Part shown: one piece after another, positions 16,275-24,689 of the stretch
How the letters are laid out: every line of letters begins with the position of its first letter
Position numbering within the stretch: position 1 is the stretch's first letter
Assembly (NCBI RefSeq): GCF_008831035.1
Contig: NZ_WAJR01000024.1
Span: 1-34,727 of the forward strand
Direction: 5' to 3'
Source: Ellagibacter isourolithinifaciens
Lineage (GTDB): Bacteria; Actinomycetota; Coriobacteriia; Coriobacteriales; Eggerthellaceae
DNA length: 34,727 nucleotides
Notes under the pieces: generated by a model
The model's input: the letters and a program-made list of their open reading frames with translations, nothing else
Told to the model about the DNA's origin: nothing
Database searches by the model: none
Position numbers and translations under genes: made by a program

Positions 16275-16785
16275 ACCTCCGCGGGGAAACCTAGGTGTAG
16301 GAACGGCGAGCAACAGCCAAGCGGAACGCTGTGCGCCGCGAGCTGCGCATGCGACCCGCAGGGTGTCAATCGCTGCGGGTGAGCCGAGCTCCCGAACGCC
16401 GCGCATGCCTCGCGAGCGACACACGCCGCAAGCGCAATCGGCGCGACCCGCGCCCAACGCCTTACATGCACGAGCACCCAGCCCAAGCCGTTCGTTCCCA
16501 CACAACGCGCCAGACGACCCCAGCTCAACCGGCCAGCGGCGTCCGACGCTCCCTAGTTTTGTTTACCGACAGGAGGTTTTCGAACTGTCCATATATGTGG
16601 CAAGTAGTATAGCGCATGCACATGAAGAGTCGAACCGCGGGCTGGCGATTTCACACAAGCATACGACCTGGGCAAAGGTCGACTTCCACAATGCGTGGCG
16701 ACACTCGGCAACGGATTCGTTTCAAATGAACGATTTCGCCCTCCGTGCCGCTACCCTTAGCGCGAAGCCAAGTGAAGGAGCCGAG
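16275..16785. other. Long divergent intergenic region between que operon and the PGPGW gene
   Basis: No gene is convincing in this ~510 bp. AGTATA at 16606-16611 gives a minus-strand -10 (TATACT), with a partly overlapping plus-strand TAGTAT, so divergent promoters may sit here. That would give queD a ~350-nt GC-rich leader. The leader contains an 8-bp dyad ACCCGCAG/CTGCGGGT (16354-16361 and 16373-16380). The frames crossing it lack codon bias or recognisable motifs. Confidence 0.45.
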
Positions 16786-17379
16786 ATGCCTGAAAACGCA
16801 GCAACAGACGCAACGCCTGCAGAAAGCCAGGTTGTGATTCCCGAAGTCCTTCCTATGGAAGGCGAGGCAACGTTCGCAAAGAAAGCGAAAGGCATAGCGC
16901 AAGTCGCGGCAGGAAGTGCACTTACGGCAGCGGGAATTCCCATGCTCGTGCTCCCTGGGCCGGGTGTTGCGGCAATCGTCGGCGGAGCAGCACTTGTGAG
17001 CAAGGGAAATAGAAACTACACAGGCCGCACGGCAACCCCTTTGGAAGAGCGCCTCGACGAGGCGGCCTCCAAGGCGGCAGACCTCGCCGCAAACACCGCA
17101 AAACGAACAGCGGGCAAAGCGGGCGAGAAGGCGAAGGACGCCGCCCTCAAAACGGGAGCTATAGCCCGGGAAGCGGCCGAGATGGCAGCGACGAGCGCTC
17201 CCGAGGTCGCAAAAGGCTTCGCGCGAGGAGCTACCGCAGCCGCCCATGTCGCGAGCGGTGCCGCAAAAAGCGTTGCTCGCGAAGCAAAGCCCCTGTTCAC
17301 AAGCGTGAAGAGGGCTACAGAGGCGGCCATCTCATCAGCAAAGCGCGCCGAGCAAGGCGCCACAAAGAGAAGCAGGTGA
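16786..17379 (+). CDS. PGPGW-type membrane segment with Ala-rich LEA-like tail
   Basis: The 197-residue protein has an acidic N-terminus. A hydrophobic hairpin at about 34-73 contains LPGPGV (56-61), the core of the PGPGW family of small putative membrane proteins. From 85 to the end lies a long Ala/Lys/Glu-rich amphipathic helix with heptad-like spacing ('KAADLAANTAKRTAGKAGEK'), similar to LEA or apolipoprotein-like stress proteins. The C-terminus is strongly basic. I chose ATG at 16786 because GAAGGAG lies 6 nt upstream; the frame is open further upstream without a ribosome site. The function is unknown, possibly membrane or desiccation stress. Confidence 0.6.
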   Translation: MPENAATDATPAESQVVIPEVLPMEGEATFAKKAKGIAQVAAGSALTAAGIPMLVLPGPGVAAIVGGAALVSKGNRNYTGRTATPLEERLDEAASKAADLAANTAKRTAGKAGEKAKDAALKTGAIAREAAEMAATSAPEVAKGFARGATAAAHVASGAAKSVAREAKPLFTSVKRATEAAISSAKRAEQGATKRSR

Positions 17380-17496
17380 CCTGGGCGCCCGCGAAATCTT
17401 GCCGGCGGCAATGCCGACGCGTCGAATCCAGAGGCTAAAGTCTAGTCGGGTCGGGTCGTGCTAGACTGGGGCAGACGATTCGAAGGGACGGTCGAA

Positions 17497-18924
17497 ATGA
17501 CGCAAGAGAGCCAAAACGGCACCAAGGCGGCGCCGCAGGATGCCCACTCAGGCATCGCCGAGCCGATGCCGCAGGATGTCCGCGCAGGCGGCATAAAACC
17601 AACGCCGCAGGACGCCCGCACAGCACAAGAGCTCCTCGACTTCATCGAGGAATGCCCAAGCATGTTCCACACTGCTTCAACAATCGGAAAACGCCTGACC
17701 GCAGCGGGGTTCACCTATCTTCCCGAGGCCCAGCCGTGGAGCATCGAGCAAGGCGGCGCATACTACACGACGCGCAACAGCTCGAGCGTCATCGCCTTCA
17801 AGGTGGGAACCTCGCTCGAGGACTACCACTTCCAGATCACCGCATCGCATGGTGACTCGCCCACCTTCAAAATCAAGTCAAACGCCGAGCTCACAGGGCC
17901 GGGCGAATCGCGGCGACTCAATGTGGAGGTGTACGGCGGCGCCGTCGATTACACGTGGTTCGATAGGCCCCTTGGGATTGCGGGCCGCGTAATGGTGAAA
18001 AACGGCAATCGCGTGGAAAGCCGCCTGTACGAATCTGCCGAGCCGCTTGCGCTCATCCCCAGCATGCCGCCGCATATCCAGCGCGACATCAACCAGCAGT
18101 TCTCGCCGAATCGCCAGGTCGACCTCTGCCCGCTCTTCTCCGCAGGTGCGCTTGGCAAATCCACCTTCGACGCGATAATCGCCGACGAGCTGGGAATCTC
18201 CGAGAGCGACATCGTCGCGCGCGACCTGTTCCTCGTCAACCGCCAGCAGCCGTGCATCTGGGGCGCTGCGGGCGAGTTCGCCTCCTCCCCGAAATTCGAC
18301 GACCTGGCCTGCGCATACACCGCGCTCGAAGCGTTCCTCGCCGCCGAAAACGATCGTAGCATCTCGGTCTTCGCATGCTTCGACAACGAGGAGGTCGGCT
18401 CGAACACCAAGCAGGGTGCCATGTCGACGCTTCTCGCCGACACGCTTTCGCGCCTGAACGCGGCACTGGGCCGCTCCTGTGAGGATCTGCGTTGCGCCAT
18501 CGCGAAATCGATGCTCGTGAGCTGCGACAACGCACACGCCGTAAACCCCAACCACCCCGAGCGCTTCGATGAGGGCAACCGCGTGTTCCTGAACCGAGGC
18601 ATCGTGGTAAAAGAAGCGTCCAACCAGAAATACTGCACCGACGCCTTCAGCCGCGCCGCTTTCTGCGCGATCTGCGACAACGCGGAAATCCCCTACCAGG
18701 CCTTCGCGAACAGGAGCGACTCACCAGGCGGCTCCACGTTGGGGAATTTGTCGAACACCCAGGTGAGCATGCACGGCGTCGATGTCGGGCTGCCGCAACT
18801 CGCCATGCACTCGAGCTTCGAGACTATCGGCGTGCGCGATGTGACGCTCGCGACCCGCGCACTTCAGGCGTTCTACGCCGCTGACCTGCGCATTGACGGC
18901 GCGGACAGCATAGAACTCGGCTAG
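17497..18924 (+). CDS. M18-family aminopeptidase
   Basis: This 475-residue cytoplasmic zinc aminopeptidase belongs to family M18 (aspartyl aminopeptidase-like), which removes N-terminal acidic or neutral residues. Metal and catalytic residues are visible: H118 (ASHGD), D268/D269 (KFDDLACAY), E298-E299 (CFDNEEVGS), D344 (SCDNAHAVNPNH) and H438 (QLAMHSS). The first 43 residues are not part of the enzyme core and hold three 12-residue repeats with PQD at 13-15, 25-27 and 37-39. I chose ATG at 17497, with AAGGGA 8 nt upstream; an in-frame start at 17458 lacks one. It is convergent with the YhgE genes. Confidence 0.93.
   Translation: MTQESQNGTKAAPQDAHSGIAEPMPQDVRAGGIKPTPQDARTAQELLDFIEECPSMFHTASTIGKRLTAAGFTYLPEAQPWSIEQGGAYYTTRNSSSVIAFKVGTSLEDYHFQITASHGDSPTFKIKSNAELTGPGESRRLNVEVYGGAVDYTWFDRPLGIAGRVMVKNGNRVESRLYESAEPLALIPSMPPHIQRDINQQFSPNRQVDLCPLFSAGALGKSTFDAIIADELGISESDIVARDLFLVNRQQPCIWGAAGEFASSPKFDDLACAYTALEAFLAAENDRSISVFACFDNEEVGSNTKQGAMSTLLADTLSRLNAALGRSCEDLRCAIAKSMLVSCDNAHAVNPNHPERFDEGNRVFLNRGIVVKEASNQKYCTDAFSRAAFCAICDNAEIPYQAFANRSDSPGGSTLGNLSNTQVSMHGVDVGLPQLAMHSSFETIGVRDVTLATRALQAFYAADLRIDGADSIELG
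17530..17639 (+). repeat. 36-bp tandem repeat in the aminopeptidase gene, three copies
   Basis: GCCGCAGGA recurs at 17532, 17568 and 17604, exactly 36 bp apart, within imperfect repeats encoding x-P-Q-D-(A/V)-(H/R). The period keeps the reading frame, so copy-number change would lengthen or shorten the N-terminus without breaking it. Confidence 0.8.
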
Positions 18925-19039
18925 CGAGGGCGACAGCCCGACTGGCTGCGGACGAGCTGAACAGGTTCGCCCAGTTGCGGGTGTTCCTCAGGAGAGGTCA
19001 GCTCGGCCCGCACCGATATCAGGGGGTCAAGACCCGATA

Positions 19040-19075
19040 GGCTGCAGTCGAGGAAGAGCTCGCTCGACTGCAGCC
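19040..19075. terminator. 13-bp perfect hairpin between convergent genes
   Basis: GGCTGCAGTCGAG (19040-19052) pairs with CTCGACTGCAGCC (19063-19075) around a 10-nt loop. It lies 53 bp past the YhgE stop on the minus strand and about 115 bp past the aminopeptidase stop. It probably serves both, though without clear T-runs. Confidence 0.6.
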
Positions 19076-19128
19076 CACAGCGAGCTTCGGACAGTCACAA
19101 CAGCCCCCGAGTCCCGCAGCCCAAACGC

Positions 19129-21315
19129 TTACGCAATCATCTTCGACTCTTCGACCTTCTCCACGAACCAGCTCATGAAGCCCTCGAGGGGCTTGCGCAG
19201 CACAAGACCCAGAAGAAGCGACGGCAACACGAACAGGAGCAGCATGCCCATCTCGGTAAAGAAATCGCCGTTGTAGATGCCCATCATGGCCGCGCGCATG
19301 GCGTTGATGGTATGCGTCGCCGGCATGAACGGGCTTGCGATTTGGAAGAACTCGGGCAACACCTGCAGCGGATACGCACCGCCGCCCGCCGTCACCTGCA
19401 AGATGAGAAACAGGACGGCAATTGCCTTGCCCAGGTTCGCGAACGCAAGCACCAACGTGTAGATGAACAAGGAATACACCAAACCCGACACCCAGAAGCA
19501 CAGCATGAACAACAGCGGATGGCTCACCTGCACTCCCAAGAACAGCATGTTGCCAAGGCCCACGCAGGTGGTCTGCAAAAGCGACAGCACCGCCACCACG
19601 CAGTAGCGCCCAAAGTAGAGCTCGCGCGGCTTGGGGTTGTCAAGCTCGGCAAGCCCTCGCTTCGAAACCGCCGGCTTGATCGCCACCATCATAAGCAGCG
19701 AGCCGATCCACAGCGCAAGCGTCGTATAGAGCGGCGCCATCTGCGAGCCGAAGTTGTCGGCCGGGAACACCGCATGGCGATCGAGCGCCACAGGTGTCGT
19801 CACGGCAGAGGCAAGCACCGCGGGGTTCGAACCGATGACCTCGCGCAGCTTCTCGACGTTGCCGCTTGCGAGAGCCGAACGCAGGTTGCCGCTCAGCGTC
19901 GTGAGCTCACCCGCCGTCGAGGTGAGCTCGTTTTGCGCATCGGCGAGCTTCGCCTTCGCACCGGAGAGCTTGGACGCGACGGAATCCGCGTCGCCGCTTA
20001 TCTCGCCGCCCGCGGCATCAAGCTTCGCGGCGCTGCTCTGAAGCGTGGAAACCATGCTCGACACCGACGCGGAAAGCTCGTCCAAACCCGGCTTGACGTT
20101 GTCGTTGTATTCCGTTTTCACATCGTTGAGGCTGGCCGCGGCCTTGTCCGCAAGCTCCTGGATCTCAGCTCGTTGCGCCACGGCATCGTCGTAGCCCGAC
20201 TGGATGTTGTCAGCCGCCTGATACAGCGAGTCCGAAAGCTGTTGGAGGAGCGACACCGACTGCTCCAGCTGGGAGATCATGCTCTCGACTAAGGGGGCGT
20301 ACTGCCCATCGATGCTCCCCTGGATTCCCTCAAGCGCGCTGATGATCGAGTTCAAGTCCCCGATCTCGGTCTCAACGACTGCCGCCTGGTTGCGCAGATG
20401 CTGCGAAGTGTCACCCGTCAGATCGCCCGCGCTGTCGTACACATCGCTGATCTGGGCGCTAATGCCCTTGTAGCTCTCGGCGGATGCGGAAATGGCCTGC
20501 GAAAGGGAATCGGCCGACGTCGAGAGCGCGCTCGCGATGTCGGAGACGCCCGCACCGCCGCCCTTCGCGATGTCGCCGACCTTCGCCGCCTCGTCGCGTG
20601 TCTGCCCGAGCAGCGTGCCCGACTGGGAGATAAGCGACTGCGACGAGTCGATGAGCTGGGAATACATCCCCAACACCGACGCCGCACCCGTCATCTGCCC
20701 CGCCATGCCGTCCACATGGTCGGCAAGCGTTCCCACCGCGCCAGAGAGATCGGCGTCTTGGGAATACTTCGAAAGCGACGAGACGATGGAGAGCGCCACA
20801 TCGGAAAGCGTTTCCAAAAAGACCTGGTTCACCTGGTTCGACACCTGATCAGCACCTTGGTCGGTGACCTTCGGCGCGATGGCGTTCTTCTTCTCATTGG
20901 TGTAGTAGATGATGTTCGCGTGCTCGACCTCGTCGGAATAGAACGTCATCATGTCGCGGCTGAAGCTTTGGGGAATCACCACGGCGGCGTAGTAACGCCC
21001 GGACTGCGCGCCGTCGATCGCGTCTTCTTCGGTCGTGAATGTCCAGTTGAGCTGGTCGTTCGCACGAAGCGCGCTCACCACCTTGTCGCCGACGTTGATC
21101 TCGAGCGGAACGAGGTCGCTCTCGTAGCCCTCGTCGGTGTTCGCCACGGCGACGGTGAGGTTGCCGGTGTTGCCGAACGCGTCCCAGCACGCGATGACGT
21201 TGTACCACGTGAAGATCGAGGGCAAGAACACGAGCCCTATCACGATAATCACCGAGATCGAGTTGTTGAACAGGTGCTTCATGTCGGTCTTGAAGATGCG
21301 CCAGATATTCCTCAT
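19129..21315 (-). CDS. YhgE/Pip-family membrane protein (short form)
   Basis: The 728-residue protein has the YhgE/Pip architecture. One N-terminal transmembrane helix (about 18-40) is followed by 'WYNVIACWDAFGNTGNLTVAVANTDEG', then a long extracellular region rich in Ser/Ala/Asp coiled-coil heptads (about 180-480). The C-terminal block of about five to six transmembrane helices is of ABC-2 permease type. Family members include the phage-infection protein of Lactococcus and parts of type VII secretion clusters; their exact role is not settled. The ATG directly follows the stop of the longer paralogue (TAG-ATG), with GGAGGT about 8 nt upstream, so the two are translationally coupled. Confidence 0.88.
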   Translation of the reverse strand: MRNIWRIFKTDMKHLFNNSISVIIVIGLVFLPSIFTWYNVIACWDAFGNTGNLTVAVANTDEGYESDLVPLEINVGDKVVSALRANDQLNWTFTTEEDAIDGAQSGRYYAAVVIPQSFSRDMMTFYSDEVEHANIIYYTNEKKNAIAPKVTDQGADQVSNQVNQVFLETLSDVALSIVSSLSKYSQDADLSGAVGTLADHVDGMAGQMTGAASVLGMYSQLIDSSQSLISQSGTLLGQTRDEAAKVGDIAKGGGAGVSDIASALSTSADSLSQAISASAESYKGISAQISDVYDSAGDLTGDTSQHLRNQAAVVETEIGDLNSIISALEGIQGSIDGQYAPLVESMISQLEQSVSLLQQLSDSLYQAADNIQSGYDDAVAQRAEIQELADKAAASLNDVKTEYNDNVKPGLDELSASVSSMVSTLQSSAAKLDAAGGEISGDADSVASKLSGAKAKLADAQNELTSTAGELTTLSGNLRSALASGNVEKLREVIGSNPAVLASAVTTPVALDRHAVFPADNFGSQMAPLYTTLALWIGSLLMMVAIKPAVSKRGLAELDNPKPRELYFGRYCVVAVLSLLQTTCVGLGNMLFLGVQVSHPLLFMLCFWVSGLVYSLFIYTLVLAFANLGKAIAVLFLILQVTAGGGAYPLQVLPEFFQIASPFMPATHTINAMRAAMMGIYNGDFFTEMGMLLLFVLPSLLLGLVLRKPLEGFMSWFVEKVEESKMIA

Positions 21316-24261
21316 CTATCGCACCTCCCCATTCTCATCCGACTTCGATCCAGACGCGGAAGGAGGCGTGGAGCTTCCTGCGACAGCCTTGCCACCCGGC
21401 GCGGAATCGCCCGCGGCACCCGCGGCATCAGCAGCACCCGCGGTACCCACGTTCGTCGCGTTCACAACGCCGGCGGCACCCTTCAGACTCTCCGCTTTCG
21501 CGCCCGCCGACTTCCCAACGCCCGCACCTTCCCCATGATCCGTCCTGCCATGAGCATGCCTGCCGACGACCTCCTTGCTCCCGCGCGAGAGCAGCTCGGC
21601 CATAAGCGCATCGAGCTTGGCGCTGTCCTTCTCGTCGAGCGCGCTCGTCCGCGAATAAGCAGTCGCAGAGCTCCGCGTCGAAGCCCCGCCGGCGGACGCA
21701 CCCACCATGGTAGGCTGCATGAACACCTTGCGCGCCGCGAACAGCGTGCGGACCTCGTCGTCGGTCATGGCGTTTAACGACGCCTGACGCTCGATATTGT
21801 CACGGATAAACTCGACCACCACCAGGAACGTGAGCACGAGCACGAGCCACACGAGCCACAGCGTCAAGACGACGACCTTCTCCATCGCCGTCACTGCGAA
21901 CACGACGGCGATGACCGCCGGCACCGCGATGCCGACGATGAGCGCGCCGCGCTTCAGGCGCGGATACCAGCAGATGAATCGCGCGGCATGGTCGGCGATA
22001 TGGTGGCGGAAATCCTCGCGGTCGGAAAGCACGCGCACGAGCTGGGCGACGCGGAAACGGCGCTCGGGCAGGTGCACCTCTTCGCCGTTGATGATATCGG
22101 AGCGCTCGATCTCGCGCGAGAACATACGGATAAGGTTCGAGAAGTACGGTCTCAAAGCCAGCCCGATTGCCAGGAAGATCGCGAAGAAGATTCCCAGGTG
22201 CGCGATAAGCGACACCCACTCGAGGCCGTAGAACCCGGCAATCGTCTCGCGCAGGGCGTTGATGCCGTAGGTGAACGGGAAGAAGGGGTAGATGAACTGG
22301 AAGAACGGCGACGTCATCTCGATGGGGTACAAACCCGTCGCGCCCGGGATCTGCACGAAGATCAAGATGACGCAGATGCCCTTGCCGATATGCTGCAAGG
22401 TGGTCGACAGGGTAAGCTGGATAGCCAGGTATGTGAGCGACGCGAGCACCGCCGTCAGGAGGAACAGCGCCACCGACTCGCATTGCACGCCGATGGCGAG
22501 GCACCCGACGCAGCACACGATCGCCTGCAGCGACACCATCCCCCCGAAGAACAGGTAGCGCGCGATGTAGCGCTGCGCAGCCGTGAGGTTCTCGATGCCC
22601 TCGTCGTCCACCTCGATGCGCATAATCACCATGAGCATGAACACACCGATCCACAGCGACATGTTGATGAACAGCGGCGCCATGCCCGAACCGTACGCGT
22701 TCAGGGGGAAGAGGTACTCGGTCTTCACCTCGGTCGGCGATTGCATGAAGCTCGCCACCTTCTCGGCGTCGATCGTCGTGCCGTCGCCGAAGAAATCGGT
22801 GATTGCCGTTGAAGTCTTCAGCGCCACGAGGTCGGTCTTCACCGTGTCGATGCTCGTCTGCCGGTCGGCGAGCACGCCATCGGTCTGGTCGAGCGCGCTT
22901 CTCGCCGTCGCGAGCGTCTCTGAAAGCTGGCCCGTGAGCGAAATCGCCTGGTCGACAAGCACGCGTTGCGCCGATGCCGCCGCAGCCAGGTTCCCCACCG
23001 CGACGTTCAAGTTCCCCACGCCCGCGTTGATGGCGGGGAACGTGTCGGAAGAGAGCGTCCCGCGATAGGAGTCCGCGTTCGAGATGGTGGTTTGCACGGC
23101 GGTGTTCACCGAGTCGGACGCCGAAGAGACCGACTCCGCCACGCGGCCCATGTCGGCGCTCATGTCGGAGAGCTCGGAGAGCGACTGCGAGGCATTCGTG
23201 TTCGACTGCTTCAGCCGTTCGATCGTCTTCTCGAGGCTTGCTTTGTTGGGGTCGTTGTCGTCCATCTGGGCAACGAGCGCCTCCATCTGGGCCACAACCG
23301 CCCGGCTTGCCGACACCATGGCGTTGCCCTGGGCGATCGCGCCATCGACGCGCCCCTGCGCCTCGGTCACAGAACCCGCAGCGCCACCGATGGCCGTGTT
23401 CACCTTGGCGGCCGACTGGGAAAGGAAAATCGACCCCGAGTCCATCGCGCCCATAAGGCCCGACGTCAGTTTCGAGACGTCCGTTTGCGTGGTGCCCATG
23501 AGCGACTGGACGATGAGCATCTGGCCGCTCAGATCGCCGAGCACCTCGTCCGCATCGGAGAGCAGCGAGGCAGCGTCGGCCACCTTCGTTTGCGACTGGT
23601 CGGCCGCGTCGCGAAGCCCCTGGACGGAATCGCGGGCACCGGAGATGGACTGTTGCGCCTTGTCGACCCCGGCGAGAGCGTTCGTGTGCGCGTCGTCGAT
23701 CTTGCCCTGCGCGACGCCAACTTCCTCGCCGAGCGCGTCGGTGACCGTTTTCGCGACGGTAGCGACGAACGTGGAGTTGATCGTGGTGTCGAGCGTGTTC
23801 GCGCCCGTGTCGGTGATCTTCGGCGACACGGGGTTCATCTTCTCGTTCACGTAGTATTCAAGCTGAGGCTGCTGGAAGTCGCCGGAGAGCAGCGTGAGCA
23901 GGTCGGCTGAGAAGTCGCGGGGCAGCACGAACGCCGCATAGGCATGCCCCGACTTCACCGCCTCCATGGCGGTGTTGTAATCGACGAAATCCCACCCGAG
24001 CTGGTCGTTGTCGTGCAATTGCTCGACAACCATGTCGCCAAGGTTAATCGCACCCGTAAGATCACTCGACGACCCCGCGTCCTCGTTTACCACGCAAACA
24101 CGCAGATTGCCGGTGTTACCGTAGGGGTTCCAGAAGCCGACGACATTGAACCACGTATAAAGGGAAGGCAGAACGATGAGCGCGAGCACGACGACAATCG
24201 ACGCCGGCGCTTTCAGGATGCGAAGGAAATCGCGTTTGAGAACGCGCAGCACATTTTTCAA
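21316..24261 (-). CDS. YhgE/Pip-family membrane protein (long form with extra C-terminal domain)
   Basis: This 981-residue paralogue of the next gene shares 'LPSLYTWFNVVGFWNPYGNTGNLRVCVVNEDAG' at its N-terminus. It has the same coiled-coil ectodomain and C-terminal ABC-2-like membrane block. It then adds a cytoplasmic stretch ('INGEEVHLPERRFRVAQLVRVLSDRED'), two more hydrophobic helices, and an Ala/Gly/Ser-rich tail of about 120 residues. The start is TTG at 24261, supported by AAGGAGGGG about 7 nt upstream and homology from the first residues (KNVLRVLKRDFLRILK). A promoter candidate lies at 24346-24373. The pair probably works as a heteromer, which is inference from adjacency. Confidence 0.87.
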   Translation of the reverse strand: MKNVLRVLKRDFLRILKAPASIVVVLALIVLPSLYTWFNVVGFWNPYGNTGNLRVCVVNEDAGSSSDLTGAINLGDMVVEQLHDNDQLGWDFVDYNTAMEAVKSGHAYAAFVLPRDFSADLLTLLSGDFQQPQLEYYVNEKMNPVSPKITDTGANTLDTTINSTFVATVAKTVTDALGEEVGVAQGKIDDAHTNALAGVDKAQQSISGARDSVQGLRDAADQSQTKVADAASLLSDADEVLGDLSGQMLIVQSLMGTTQTDVSKLTSGLMGAMDSGSIFLSQSAAKVNTAIGGAAGSVTEAQGRVDGAIAQGNAMVSASRAVVAQMEALVAQMDDNDPNKASLEKTIERLKQSNTNASQSLSELSDMSADMGRVAESVSSASDSVNTAVQTTISNADSYRGTLSSDTFPAINAGVGNLNVAVGNLAAAASAQRVLVDQAISLTGQLSETLATARSALDQTDGVLADRQTSIDTVKTDLVALKTSTAITDFFGDGTTIDAEKVASFMQSPTEVKTEYLFPLNAYGSGMAPLFINMSLWIGVFMLMVIMRIEVDDEGIENLTAAQRYIARYLFFGGMVSLQAIVCCVGCLAIGVQCESVALFLLTAVLASLTYLAIQLTLSTTLQHIGKGICVILIFVQIPGATGLYPIEMTSPFFQFIYPFFPFTYGINALRETIAGFYGLEWVSLIAHLGIFFAIFLAIGLALRPYFSNLIRMFSREIERSDIINGEEVHLPERRFRVAQLVRVLSDREDFRHHIADHAARFICWYPRLKRGALIVGIAVPAVIAVVFAVTAMEKVVVLTLWLVWLVLVLTFLVVVEFIRDNIERQASLNAMTDDEVRTLFAARKVFMQPTMVGASAGGASTRSSATAYSRTSALDEKDSAKLDALMAELLSRGSKEVVGRHAHGRTDHGEGAGVGKSAGAKAESLKGAAGVVNATNVGTAGAADAAGAAGDSAPGGKAVAGSSTPPSASGSKSDENGEVR

Positions 24262-24345
24262 GCCCGCCCCTCCTTCTATAGTTGAGATTGCGTTTGATTG
24301 GCGGCGTTATGACGCAGCTCTCCCGAGGGAAAGCACGTTTTCTGC

Positions 24346-24373
24346 ATTGTATAGGGGAATCAGCCCTGCGCAA
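24346..24373 (-). promoter_or_regulatory. Promoter candidate for the YhgE pair
   Basis: On the minus strand TTGCGC (plus 24368-24373) and TACAAT (plus 24346-24351) are separated by 16 bp. They lie about 85 nt upstream of the TTG start. Confidence 0.5.
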
Positions 24374-24504
24374 GCGTGCAGATAATCAATTCCACAAGTG
24401 TGGCATAACTTTCAAAGGACACGGACGAGTACCTTGCAAGGTTGTCCTCCCCCTCTCCCACCATAGCCACAAGCGACCTGGAGACGTCGCTGCCTCGGGG
24501 TGCG

Positions 24505-24656
24505 TGCACAAATACGCGCGAAGTGCGTACCCTTGAAAGCATCCCCCTCATTAAACCAAGAGATTTAACTCTGACAAACTGGGCTTATTCGCATAGTTGG
24601 AAACGGCAAGCTAACTTACGCGCTAGCAAGGTACGCACTTCGCGCATATTTATGCA
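24505..24656. repeat. Long imperfect inverted repeat (about 30-bp arms, 91-bp spacer)
   Basis: The left arm (24505-24535) and right arm (24627-24656) are reverse complements sharing TGCA-n-AAATA-n-GCGCGAAGTGCGTACC and TTG, with two substitutions and one extra C in the left arm. The 91-bp spacer is AT-rich and contains a promoter-like pair. No transposase gene is linked. It could be a pair of regulator sites, a MITE-like element or a long RNA hairpin. Confidence 0.85.
24550..24577 (-). promoter_or_regulatory. Promoter-like sequence inside the inverted repeat
   Basis: On the minus strand TTGTCA (plus 24572-24577) and TTTAAT (plus 24550-24555) are spaced 16 bp apart. They sit between the two arms, with the left arm immediately downstream of the expected start site. 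A small TTAAA/TTTAA dyad overlaps the -10. Confidence 0.45.
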
Positions 24657-24689
24657 TAGGAACGCCCAGATGAAGTAAAAGCGCACAAT

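Noticed and set aside
16280-16300. preQ1 class I riboswitch in the queD leader
   Set aside because: Only a CTACACC-like fragment matches. The A-rich 3' tail and the P1 stem of the class are missing.
16250-16528. N-terminal extension of queD by about 93 residues
   Set aside because: The frame stays open only because the leader is GC-rich. The ATG at 16249 has a ribosome site and matches the family start.
17530-17639. CRISPR-like array from the 36-bp spacing
   Set aside because: There are only three imperfect units, no distinct spacers, and they lie in frame within a real gene.
24360-24551. 63-codon minus-strand frame between the putative nuclease and YhgE genes
   Set aside because: It starts inside the inverted repeat, with purines directly abutting the ATG and no spacing. 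No domain or hydrophobic pattern suggests a product.
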